Below are positions 1 through 5,270 of a DNA stretch of 5,328 nt, in pieces. Origin of the DNA: CAZYCC01 sp964645985 (lineage in GTDB: Bacteria; Bacillota; Clostridia; Oscillospirales; CAG-272); contig CAZYCC010000103.1 of assembly GCA_964645985.1 (NCBI GenBank), positions 1 through 5,328 of the forward strand. The letters run 5' to 3'. A program made the position numbers and the translations under genes. How positions within the stretch are numbered: position 1 is the stretch's first letter; the number at the start of each line of letters is the position of its first letter. The notes under the pieces are model-generated. The model was given only the letters and a program-made list of their open reading frames with translations, was not told where the DNA came from and ran no database searches.

Positions 1-32
1 TGTCGCAGCGGTAGCTGCAAATTTTAGGTGAT

Positions 33-64
33 GAGCTCCTTCGCGGAAGGGGTTTTCTTTTTTT
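33..64 (+). terminator. Rho-independent terminator of the upstream transcription unit
   Basis: CTCCTTC (36-42) pairs with GAAGGGG (46-52) over a GCG loop, seven pairs with one G-U. Weaker pairs can extend the stem to about position 33 using the first Ts. A tract of eleven T in twelve bases (53-64) follows at once, the standard intrinsic terminator layout. It must end a plus-strand transcript that begins left of the window; that gene cannot be identified. The T tract lies just upstream of the mnmG promoter and could also act as an UP element, which is inference. Confidence 0.75.
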
Positions 65-70
65 CTCCCC

Positions 71-99
71 TTGCATCGTGCCCTCGTTTATGCTACACT
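71..99 (+). promoter_or_regulatory. Sigma-A type promoter of mnmG (extended -10)
   Basis: TTGCAT (71-76) as -35, a 17-base spacer, and TACACT (94-99) as -10, preceded by TG at 91-92 in the extended -10 position. The hexamers are imperfect (TTG plus 3 mismatches; TA-A-T kept), but the ideal spacing, extended -10 and the terminator just upstream support it. Transcription would begin near 105-107, giving a leader of about 22 nt to the TTG at 128. Confidence 0.6.
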
Positions 100-127
100 A
101 CCTTATCTTTCTTTCTCTGGTGGTTCA

Positions 128-2026
128 TTGGAATCTTTTCTGCTCGGAGAGTGCGGGGTGGCGGTGGTCGGCGGGGGGCACGCCGGGGTTGAGGCGGCGC
201 TCGCGGCGGCGCGGCTCGGCGCCGATACGGTTCTTATCGCGATGAACCTAGACAGTATCGCCGCGCTCCCTTGCAATCCGTCGATCGGGGGAAGCGGCAA
301 GGGGCAGCTCGTCTGCGAAATTGACGCTCTGGGCGGGGAGATGGGCCGCGCCGCCGACAGCGCAACCCTGCAAATGCGCACACTCGGCGAGGGAAAGGGC
401 CCCGCTGTGCGCTCGCGGAGGGCGCAGGTCGACCGGCTCGCCTACCGCGCCCACATCCGCGCCGCGCTCGAGCGGCAGGCAAACCTGCGATTAGTGCAGG
501 GCGAGGTCGTCGAGCTAAAAATAGAGAAGGACGATGCGGGCGTGCCGCGCGCCGCGGGGGTCGTTCTGCGGGGGGGAGGGGTCTATCGCGCGCGCTCGGT
601 TGTGCTCTGCCCGGGAACATTTTTGCGCGCGCGCGTCACGGTCGGAGAGAGCTCGGTCTCATCCGGGCCGGACGGGCAGCTGCCGGCAAGCGATCTCTCG
701 CGCGCGATCGAGCGCATCCTCCCGCTTCGCCGCTTCAAGACCGGGACTCCCCCGCGCCTTGACGGCCGCAGTATTGACCTTTCCTCGCTCGAGAGGCAGG
801 AGGAGGATCCGAGTGCCCTGCCCTTCTCGCCGCGTTTTGACGGGGAGGACGAGCCTCCCCGCCCGCGCGTGGCGCGGCATTTGCCCTGTTATATCGTCTA
901 CACAAGCGAGGCGACGCATGAGATTATCCGGCGCAATTTAGACCGCTCGCCGCTTTACGACGGGCGAATCTCCGGCGTCGGGCCGCGCTATTGCCCCTCG
1001 ATCGAGGACAAAATCGTGCGCTTCGCCGACAAGCCGCGCCATGCGCTCTTCCTCGAGCCGATGGGCGAGGAGACAAGCGAGCTTTACCTCGGCGGGTTTT
1101 CAACCTCCCTTCCGGTCGATGTTCAGCTCGCCGCGCTGCGCACGCTCCCGGGCTTCGCGAATGCAGTGGTGACGCGGCCGGGCTACGCCATCGAGTATGA
1201 CGCTGTCGACCCGACGGCTCTCACGCATACCTGGGAGTGCCGCGCGCTGCCGGGGCTTTTCTTCGCGGGGCAAATCTGCGGCAGCTCTGGCTATGAGGAG
1301 GCGGCGGCGGGAGGCATTCTCGCCGGGGCAAATGCCGCGCTTGCCCTTCTCGGGCGCGAGCCGCTGCGCCTCACGCGCACCGACGGGTATATCGGTCTTC
1401 TCGCCGATGATCTGACGACGAAGGGCGCAGCCGAGCCTTACCGCGTGATGACCTCGCGCAGCGAGGTTCGCCTGCTTTTGCGCGAGGGAAACGCGCACCG
1501 GAGGCTCGTGCCGATCGGCTACCGCGCGGGGCTGGTCTGCCGCGCGCGCTACGAGGCGGTGCTGCGTCTTGAGGACGAGATTGCGGCGGAAAAGGAGCGG
1601 CTTGAGAAGACCGTCCTCCCGCCCTCGCCGGAACTGCGCTCATTTTTAGAAGGCAAACACACCCCGCCGCCTCCTGCCGGGGCATCGCTCGCAGCTCTCG
1701 TGCGTCGCCCGCAGCTAACCTACGAGGATCTCGCGCCCTTTGACAAGGCGCGCCCGCACATCTCGACAATGGCGGCGCGCGAGGTCGAGATCGAACTGAA
1801 GTACGAGGGCTATCTCGCGCGCGAGAGGGCGGAGGTCGCGCGCGCTCGCCGCCTCGCCGAAAAGCCTCTCCCGCGAAATTTCGACTATACCGCGCTGAAA
1901 GGGCTGCGCCTTGAGGCGCGCGAGAAGCTCTGCGCCGCGCGGCCCGCCACCCTCGCCGAGGCGGCGGCTCTCCCCGGGGTCTCCCCCGCGGACATCAGCG
2001 TGCTGATGGTGTGGCTACGCGGGTAA
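128..2026 (+). CDS. mnmG: tRNA uridine-5-carboxymethylaminomethyl(34) synthesis enzyme MnmG (GidA)
   Basis: FAD-dependent enzyme that, with the GTPase MnmE, installs the cmnm5 group on C5 of wobble U34 in the cytoplasm, using methylenetetrahydrofolate and glycine or ammonium. The 632-aa length fits the family. Visible motifs: Rossmann GGGHAG (15-20), CNPSIGGSGKG with conserved Cys49, KGPAV, FKTGTPPR (203-210), GPRYCPSIEDK (285-295) with the second conserved Cys289, the FAD motif LFFAGQ..GSSGYEEAAAGG (from 377), EPYRVMTSR (436-444), and the C-terminal GVSPADISVL expected of the MnmE/tRNA-binding domain. The frame is open up to a TTG at 71, but that TTG is the promoter -35 and its 19 codons are atypically AT-rich. 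Starting at TTG 128 gives MESFLLGE before the first strand, like the FLAGEYDV start of relatives. The ribosome site is weak: GGTGG (119-123), 4 nt away. mnmE is not in the window. Confidence 0.95.
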   Translation: MESFLLGECGVAVVGGGHAGVEAALAAARLGADTVLIAMNLDSIAALPCNPSIGGSGKGQLVCEIDALGGEMGRAADSATLQMRTLGEGKGPAVRSRRAQVDRLAYRAHIRAALERQANLRLVQGEVVELKIEKDDAGVPRAAGVVLRGGGVYRARSVVLCPGTFLRARVTVGESSVSSGPDGQLPASDLSRAIERILPLRRFKTGTPPRLDGRSIDLSSLERQEEDPSALPFSPRFDGEDEPPRPRVARHLPCYIVYTSEATHEIIRRNLDRSPLYDGRISGVGPRYCPSIEDKIVRFADKPRHALFLEPMGEETSELYLGGFSTSLPVDVQLAALRTLPGFANAVVTRPGYAIEYDAVDPTALTHTWECRALPGLFFAGQICGSSGYEEAAAGGILAGANAALALLGREPLRLTRTDGYIGLLADDLTTKGAAEPYRVMTSRSEVRLLLREGNAHRRLVPIGYRAGLVCRARYEAVLRLEDEIAAEKERLEKTVLPPSPELRSFLEGKHTPPPPAGASLAALVRRPQLTYEDLAPFDKARPHISTMAAREVEIELKYEGYLARERAEVARARRLAEKPLPRNFDYTALKGLRLEAREKLCAARPATLAEAAALPGVSPADISVLMVWLRG

Positions 2027-2059
2027 ACCTTGCCGAGAGAGAAGAATATCTTTTTGCAT

Positions 2060-2098
2060 TTGCGCAAGACACATCGAACGTAGCGAGGGTATGCGCAT
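2060..2098 (+). repeat. Two GCGC-centred 8-bp palindromes in the mnmG-holA gap
   Basis: TTGCGCAA (2060-2067) and ATGCGCAT (2091-2098) are perfect palindromes with centres 31 bp apart, close to three helical turns. They lie in the 100-base gap (2027-2126), which is less GC-rich than the genes. The gap shows no clear terminator: AAGA-ATA-TCTT followed by Ts at 2042-2055 is only a weak hairpin. A paired operator is possible, but short palindromes of this kind also arise by chance. Confidence 0.25.
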
Positions 2099-2126
2099 TA
2101 CGCGAACAAATCCTGCAATATTTCTT

Positions 2127-3188
2127 ATGCAACTCACACCATCCGAGCTCACAAAGAGGCTGCGCGGGGGAGATGCCGAAGGGGGGTATTTTTTCTGCGG
2201 CGAGGAGGAGTACCTCAAGGCGAGCGCGGCGAAGACGCTGCGGCGCGAGTTCGCGAATGCGGCGGAAATGGGGCTATCTCGCGTAAAACTCTCCGGGGAG
2301 TCCTCTCCCGCGGGGGAGGTCTTCGCCTCGGCGCGAGGGGAGATGTCGGCGCTGTCCCTTGCCGGCGGAAAAAAACTCGTTGAAGTTCACTCTGTCGCCT
2401 ACGGGAAACTCTCAGACAAGGATCGCGATACTCTTCTCGATCTGCTGCGCGCCGCCACTGCGAGCGACGCGGTGCTGCTTTTGTACGCGACGCCGAGCGA
2501 ATTTGACCCGGGCACCGACAAGCGCCCGAGCGCGCTCTTCCGCGAGATTTGCGGCATAAACGGGGTCTTTGTCGTCAATTTCACGCGGGTTATCGGCGCG
2601 TCGCTCCTGAAATGGGTGAGAGCACATTTCGCGGCAAGCGATGTCGCCTGCGATGACGCGCTCGCGCGGCAGCTCGTGGCGCGCTGCTCAAGCGATATGT
2701 TCACACTATCGTCGGAAATCGACAAGTTGTGCGGATATATCTTGTCCGACGGGCGAGCGAGTCTTGACCAAGCCGACATCGATTCTGTCGCGCGGCCGAC
2801 CTACGATGACGGTGCGTTCGACTTTTCAGACGCCATTCTCGCGGGAGATTTGCCGCGCGCGCTGCGAATTTTGCACGACCGCGCGCGCACCGATTCGCCC
2901 GAGTTCATCCTCGGCAGCATCGCCGACTGCGTGCGCGGGATGACGTGTGTCGCCGCCCTCACCGCGAGCGGGAGCAGCGAGGCGGACGCCGCGGGGCTGC
3001 TCGCAATGCATCCCTTTCGCGTGCGCAAGTTCGCCGAAGCGGCGCGCGCCTACCCGCCCGGCGCGCTGCGCAGGGCGCTCTTCCTCTGTGAGGAGGCGGA
3101 TCTGCGCATTAAGTCCACCCCGGTCGACGGCGAGCTGACGCTCTCGCTCCTTCTAACACAGATTGCGATGTCGCGCGCCGGTGCGTAA
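2127..3188 (+). CDS. holA: DNA polymerase III delta subunit (clamp loader wrench)
   Basis: Delta subunit of the replicative clamp loader; it binds the sliding clamp and opens it for loading on primed DNA. The 353 residues fit the family. The N-terminal YFFCGEEEYLK (21-31) matches the YLLYGEEEYL segment of Firmicutes delta. FDFSDAILAGDLPRAL (from 231) is the conserved linker to the C-terminal collar domain. HPFRVRKFAEAAR (from 295) and D-x-x-I-K-S near 325-330 match the collar helices. There is no Walker A motif, as expected for delta. The frame is open from an ATG at 2091, but its 12 extra codons (ATA, CCT, CTT) are unlike the rest, and GAGGG abuts that ATG too closely. ATG 2127 gives MQLTPSELTKRL, the normal family start, though no Shine-Dalgarno precedes it. 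It lies 100 nt after mnmG, so co-transcription is possible but unproven. Start less certain than identity. Confidence 0.9.
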   Translation: MQLTPSELTKRLRGGDAEGGYFFCGEEEYLKASAAKTLRREFANAAEMGLSRVKLSGESSPAGEVFASARGEMSALSLAGGKKLVEVHSVAYGKLSDKDRDTLLDLLRAATASDAVLLLYATPSEFDPGTDKRPSALFREICGINGVFVVNFTRVIGASLLKWVRAHFAASDVACDDALARQLVARCSSDMFTLSSEIDKLCGYILSDGRASLDQADIDSVARPTYDDGAFDFSDAILAGDLPRALRILHDRARTDSPEFILGSIADCVRGMTCVAALTASGSSEADAAGLLAMHPFRVRKFAEAARAYPPGALRRALFLCEEADLRIKSTPVDGELTLSLLLTQIAMSRAGA

Positions 3189-3205
3189 ACGTCTCCCGCC
3201 GGGGG

Positions 3206-3244
3206 TTGCGAAACCTCGCGCAAAGGAAGCAATATTTTTGCGCG
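3206..3244 (+). promoter_or_regulatory. Strong hairpin with a competing alternative, 3' of holA
   Basis: CGCGCAAA (3217-3224) and TTTGCGCG (3237-3244) form a perfect 8-bp inverted repeat with a 12-nt loop. TTGCG at 3206-3210 can instead pair with CGCAA at 3219-3223, so the two hairpins exclude each other. No T tract follows, so it is not a standard terminator. It may protect the holA mRNA 3' end or act as a switch ahead of mnmA; neither is shown. Confidence 0.4.
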
Positions 3245-3259
3245 GATTCTTTGCTCTCA

Positions 3260-3296
3260 CTAGCGATTTTTGCACAAATCTCCCTAGCCGATTTTT
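3260..3296 (+). repeat. Imperfect direct repeat CTAGC(C)GATTTTT, possible weak terminator
   Basis: CTAGCGATTTTT (3260-3271) recurs as CTAGCCGATTTTT (3284-3296), starts 24 bases apart. GATTT (3265-3269) also pairs with AAATC (3276-3280), and the CTAG ends (3260-3263, 3284-3287) can pair outside it, giving a two-part hairpin followed after four bases by T5. This could be a weak terminator for holA or a paired binding site. The stems are AT-rich. Confidence 0.25.
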
Positions 3297-3320
3297 CCCC
3301 CCGAGGGCTTCTCTTCCTCC

Positions 3321-3336
3321 CGGCGATATTGCGCCG
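3321..3336 (+). promoter_or_regulatory. Short hairpin in the mnmA leader
   Basis: CGGCG (3321-3325) pairs with CGCCG (3332-3336) over ATATTG. It lies 40 bases before the mnmA ATG and is followed by a pyrimidine-rich stretch (3344-3374) ending in T7. I found no convincing -35/-10 pair in the 3189-3375 gap, so the mnmA promoter, if separate, is not located. Confidence 0.25.
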
Positions 3337-3375
3337 TCAAGAGCTTCTTCCCTTCTCTTTTCGTGATTTTTTTCG

Positions 3376-4479
3376 ATGGGTTCTCGGGTGCTTGTCGCGA
3401 TGAGCGGCGGAGTCGACAGCAGCGTCGCGGCTTTGCTGCTGCGGGAGCGCGGACTTGAGCCGGTCGGCGCGACCATGCGCCTATACGACGAGGGAGATCT
3501 CGCGCCGTCCTCCGATGACTGCCGCGCCTGCGAGGGGAAAACCTGCTGCTCGCTTGACGACGTCGAGGACGCGAAGAGCGTCGCCGCGCGGCTCGGAATG
3601 CCGCACTACACTTTAGACTTGCGCGCGCTCTTTGCGCGCGAGGTGATGGCGCCCTTCGCGCGCGCATACGCCGCCGGGGAAACACCCAACCCCTGCATCG
3701 ACTGCAACCGCGCGCTCAAATTCAGCTCGCTTCGCGAGAAGGCGAAGCTCCTCGACTGCGACGCCGTTGCCACCGGGCATTACGCGCAAATCGTGCGCCA
3801 AAACGGGCGGTGGCGTTTGCTGCGCGCGCGCGATCGCGCAAAGGACCAGTCCTACGTCCTTTATCCGCTCGCGCGGGAGGATCTGCCGCGCACCATTTTT
3901 CCGCTCGGGGGCCTATCAAAGGAGGAGGTGCGCGCAATCGCCTCGGAGGCGGGTCTGCGCAACGCGCGCAAGCGGGATTCACAAGATATTTGTTTCGTTC
4001 CGAACGGGGACTACGCCGCGTTTGTTGAGCAGGAGCTCGCGCGGTCCTTTCCGCCGGGAGATTTTGTCGACCGCGAGGGGCGGGTTCTCGGGGAGCATCG
4101 CGGGATTATTCACTACACAATCGGGCAGCGGCGCGGTCTTCGGGTTGCGGCGGGAGAGCCGCTATATGTTGTGGAGATTGACGTCGCCGCCAATCGCGTG
4201 GTGCTCGGGCGAGAGGACGAGCTCTTTAAATCATCCGTTCGTGCGCGCGCGTGCAATTTCCTCGCGTGGGAGTCACCGCCCGCGCGCTTTTCCTGCAGCG
4301 CGATGACGCGCTATCGTGGGCACGAGACCGAGGCGGTGGTCACGGTCGAGGATGATCACAATTGTATTGTGCGCTTTGCGCAGCCGCAGCGCGCGCCGAC
4401 CCCCGGGCAATCGGTCGTCTTCTACCGCGGGGAGGAGGTTCTCGGCGGGGGGATCCTCTGCCGGGACGACGAAACATAA
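3376..4479 (+). CDS. mnmA: tRNA-specific 2-thiouridylase MnmA (TrmU)
   Basis: Activates C2 of wobble U34 with ATP and replaces the oxygen with sulfur supplied by a cysteine desulfurase system, in tRNAs such as Lys, Glu and Gln. 367 aa, full length. The PP-loop ATP site SGGVDSS is at 10-16. NPCIDCN (105-111) holds Cys110, aligned with the catalytic cysteine of E. coli MnmA, with Cys107 beside it. The partner cysteine is Cys206 in DSQDICF. ATGHYA (132-137), KDQSYVLY (156-163) and HRGIIHYTIGQRRGL (241-255) are family signatures; the C-terminal beta-barrel follows. Cys49, Cys52, Cys57 and Cys58 form a CxxC-x4-CC cluster; the CC pair is usual in Clostridia, while the CxxC looks extra. ATG 3376 puts nine residues before the PP loop, as usual. 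No Shine-Dalgarno precedes it, only a T-rich run. It lies 187 nt after holA. A desulfurase gene is not in the window. Confidence 0.95.
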   Translation: MGSRVLVAMSGGVDSSVAALLLRERGLEPVGATMRLYDEGDLAPSSDDCRACEGKTCCSLDDVEDAKSVAARLGMPHYTLDLRALFAREVMAPFARAYAAGETPNPCIDCNRALKFSSLREKAKLLDCDAVATGHYAQIVRQNGRWRLLRARDRAKDQSYVLYPLAREDLPRTIFPLGGLSKEEVRAIASEAGLRNARKRDSQDICFVPNGDYAAFVEQELARSFPPGDFVDREGRVLGEHRGIIHYTIGQRRGLRVAAGEPLYVVEIDVAANRVVLGREDELFKSSVRARACNFLAWESPPARFSCSAMTRYRGHETEAVVTVEDDHNCIVRFAQPQRAPTPGQSVVFYRGEEVLGGGILCRDDET

Positions 4480-4501
4480 TGGGTATTCTAAGGCAAATGT
4501 G

Positions 4502-4516
4502 ATTTTGCGGCAAAAT
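4502..4516 (+). promoter_or_regulatory. 15-bp operator-like palindrome just after mnmA
   Basis: ATTTTGCGGCAAAAT has two perfect 7-bp arms around a single central base, 22 nt after the mnmA stop. The 1-base centre suits a DNA-binding dimer better than an RNA hairpin. Overlapping short RNA stems also exist: GCAAA (4493-4497) with TTTGC (4504-4508), and CGGCA (4508-4512) with TGCCG (4525-4529). No regulator gene is nearby. Confidence 0.35.
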
Positions 4517-4533
4517 ATTCGTTCTGCCGTGTA

Positions 4534-4620
4534 GGAATCGGCTGCGCTCGCGATTTCCCGGAGAAACGGCGCCGCGAAATCGGTTCGCGTATCCATGACA
4601 TTTTTTTCGAGGATATGCGA
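4534..4620 (+). promoter_or_regulatory. Chain of mutually exclusive hairpins (candidate structured RNA)
   Basis: Four stems share arms. GGAATCG (4534-4540) pairs with CGATTTCC (4551-4558) with one bulge. CGATTTC (4551-4557) can instead pair with GAAATCG (4576-4582). CGCGAA (4573-4578) pairs with TTCGCG (4584-4589). TCGCGTATCC (4585-4594) pairs with GGATATGCGA (4611-4620), ten pairs with one G-U, over a 16-nt loop containing T7. Each later stem disrupts an earlier one, as in attenuators or riboswitches. It fits no riboswitch or housekeeping RNA class I know. It is in the 273-nt mnmA-to-membrane-protein gap, where no convincing reading frame was seen on either strand. Confidence 0.35.
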
Positions 4621-4668
4621 TATTTCCCTCCTTGAAGGGTGCCGCGCCGATTTTCCACGTCATCTCGT

Positions 4669-4687
4669 CCTGCGCTCCCGCGACAGG
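4669..4687 (+). promoter_or_regulatory. GC-rich hairpin upstream of the small membrane-protein gene
   Basis: CCTGCGC (4669-4675) and GCG-A-CAGG (4680-4687) form a seven-pair stem with one bulged A and a TCCC loop. It lies 65 bases before the TTG start. The following bases are not T-rich, so it is not a complete intrinsic terminator. Confidence 0.3.
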
Positions 4688-4709
4688 TTCTGCCGCTGAA
4701 CTTGAGTAG

Positions 4710-4740
4710 ATTTTGTAAGCTTTTCACTCCTATTTTGTAA
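4710..4740 (+). repeat. Direct repeat ATTTTGTAA, two copies 22 bp apart
   Basis: ATTTTGTAA occurs at 4710-4718 and 4732-4740, a spacing near two helical turns. The second copy ends two bases before the ribosome binding site GGAG (4743-4746). This could be a tandem activator or repressor site. A promoter must lie near here if the gene is transcribed alone, but no well-spaced -35/-10 pair is clear. Confidence 0.3.
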
Positions 4741-4752
4741 ACGGAGTCTGTT

Positions 4753-5112
4753 TTGCCGAAGAAGAAAAAGCAAAAGAAACCCCCGCAGGCGCCGCCTCCT
4801 GCCGAGGAAAACCCGGCGGTGCCGCGCCGCGGCAAAGGGCTGTATGTCGCGATTAACCTCGCGCTGCTGGGGTTTTTGTATTACTGTATCGCGTTTCGCC
4901 GCGTCGTCAGCGTTTGGACGGCATTCGCCGCCGCCGCGTTTTTCCTCTTCAACGGCGCGTGGTCGGCGAACCGCTCACTCTACTCCTGGCTGCACCGCGA
5001 CGACACGACCGGCGCGGGTTTTCTCCACGGCGCGTGGGTGTTCTTCCTCGCCGTCGGCGGCGTCCTCCTCGCCGCCGGCATCGCCGGTTTGGTGTTCGGG
5101 GGGAGGACATAA
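4753..5112 (+). CDS. Small three-helix membrane protein, function unknown
   Basis: 119 aa, family not recognised. The TTG start is backed by the clearest ribosome binding site of the window, GGAG at 4743-4746, 6 nt upstream. Residues 2-9 are nearly all lysine (PKKKKQKK), followed by a proline-rich stretch (10-24) and basic RRGK. Three hydrophobic segments follow: about 30-48, 52-72 and 90-116. By the positive-inside rule the N-terminus is probably cytoplasmic. The segment between helices 2 and 3 is polar (RSLYSWLHRDDTT). There is no signal peptide, lipobox or catalytic motif. It lies 273 nt after mnmA, so it is probably a separate unit. The end is doubtful: six Gs (5098-5103) lie three codons before TAA, and a one-base shift there leads into a coding-like acidic tail (EDIRDEYQTEVDVYNKIDP), so the true protein may be longer. 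Confidence 0.65.
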   Translation: MPKKKKQKKPPQAPPPAEENPAVPRRGKGLYVAINLALLGFLYYCIAFRRVVSVWTAFAAAAFFLFNGAWSANRSLYSWLHRDDTTGAGFLHGAWVFFLAVGGVLLAAGIAGLVFGGRT

Positions 5113-5270
5113 GAGACGAGTATCAGACCGAGGTTGACGTATATAACAAAATCGACCCGGCGGCGATTCCCTCTCCCCCGCGCGGGTTTCCCCGTGGCGG
5201 CGCGTGATTTCCCACCTTCCGCGGGAAAGCCTGCCGCGCCCGCCGCGGCACGGTCGAGGTCGGCACCATT
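5104..5270 (+). other. Coding-like region with changing frame, possibly a disrupted gene
   Basis: No single frame stays open, yet each part looks coding in some frame. From the G6 run to about 5186 the frame with codons starting at 5106, 5109 and so on reads EDIRDEYQTEVDVYNKIDP with normal codon use, then reaches TGA (5205-5207). From about 5188 to 5248 the next frame reads an Ala/Pro linker, VAARDFPPSAGKPAAPAAA. From about 5250 the first frame again looks coding (TVEVGTIMGG). A run of C (5175-5179) lies near the second switch. This suggests indel errors or a decayed gene continuing from the membrane-protein frame. Alternatively the membrane protein ends at 5112 and this is a spacer. Confidence 0.35.

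Noticed and set aside
1..31. Possible C-terminal tail of an upstream gene (stop TAG at 25-27 or TGA at 29-31)
   Set aside because: Only eight or nine codons are visible in either frame (ending SGSCKF or VAANFR) and neither matches the end of MnmE or another expected neighbour. GCAGC-GGTA-GCTGC (5-18) could equally be part of an RNA.
234..620. Long open frames antisense to mnmG (and similar ones antisense to holA and mnmA)
   Set aside because: Arg/Pro/Ala-rich translations with no domain features; in GC-rich DNA these are expected shadows of the real genes.
2066..2095. Possible holA promoter AAGACA - 18 bp - TATGCG
   Set aside because: Each hexamer matches consensus poorly (4/6 and 3/6) and no extended -10 or other support is present; too weak to annotate.
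4479..4502. Seven-codon frame MGILRQM overlapping the mnmA stop (TAATG)
   Set aside because: Too short, no ribosome site of its own and no sign of attenuator function such as repeated codons.
4636..4646. AGGGTG followed by CCGCG, resembling a T-box core
   Set aside because: The core lacks the central GGNA that pairs with the tRNA acceptor end, no specifier stem is evident, and no standard terminator follows. The downstream gene is not an aminoacyl-tRNA synthetase or amino-acid gene that I can recognise.
4488..4835. Minus-strand open frame of 115 codons across the mnmA-membrane-protein gap
   Set aside because: It runs antisense into the lysine-rich start of the plus-strand gene, giving a poly-Phe stretch (FFCFFFFG), and has arginine-rich shadow composition and no plausible ribosome site.
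5177..5186. 10-bp palindrome CCCGCGCGGG
   Set aside because: Pure GC self-complementary runs are common by chance at this composition, and it lies inside a coding-like stretch.
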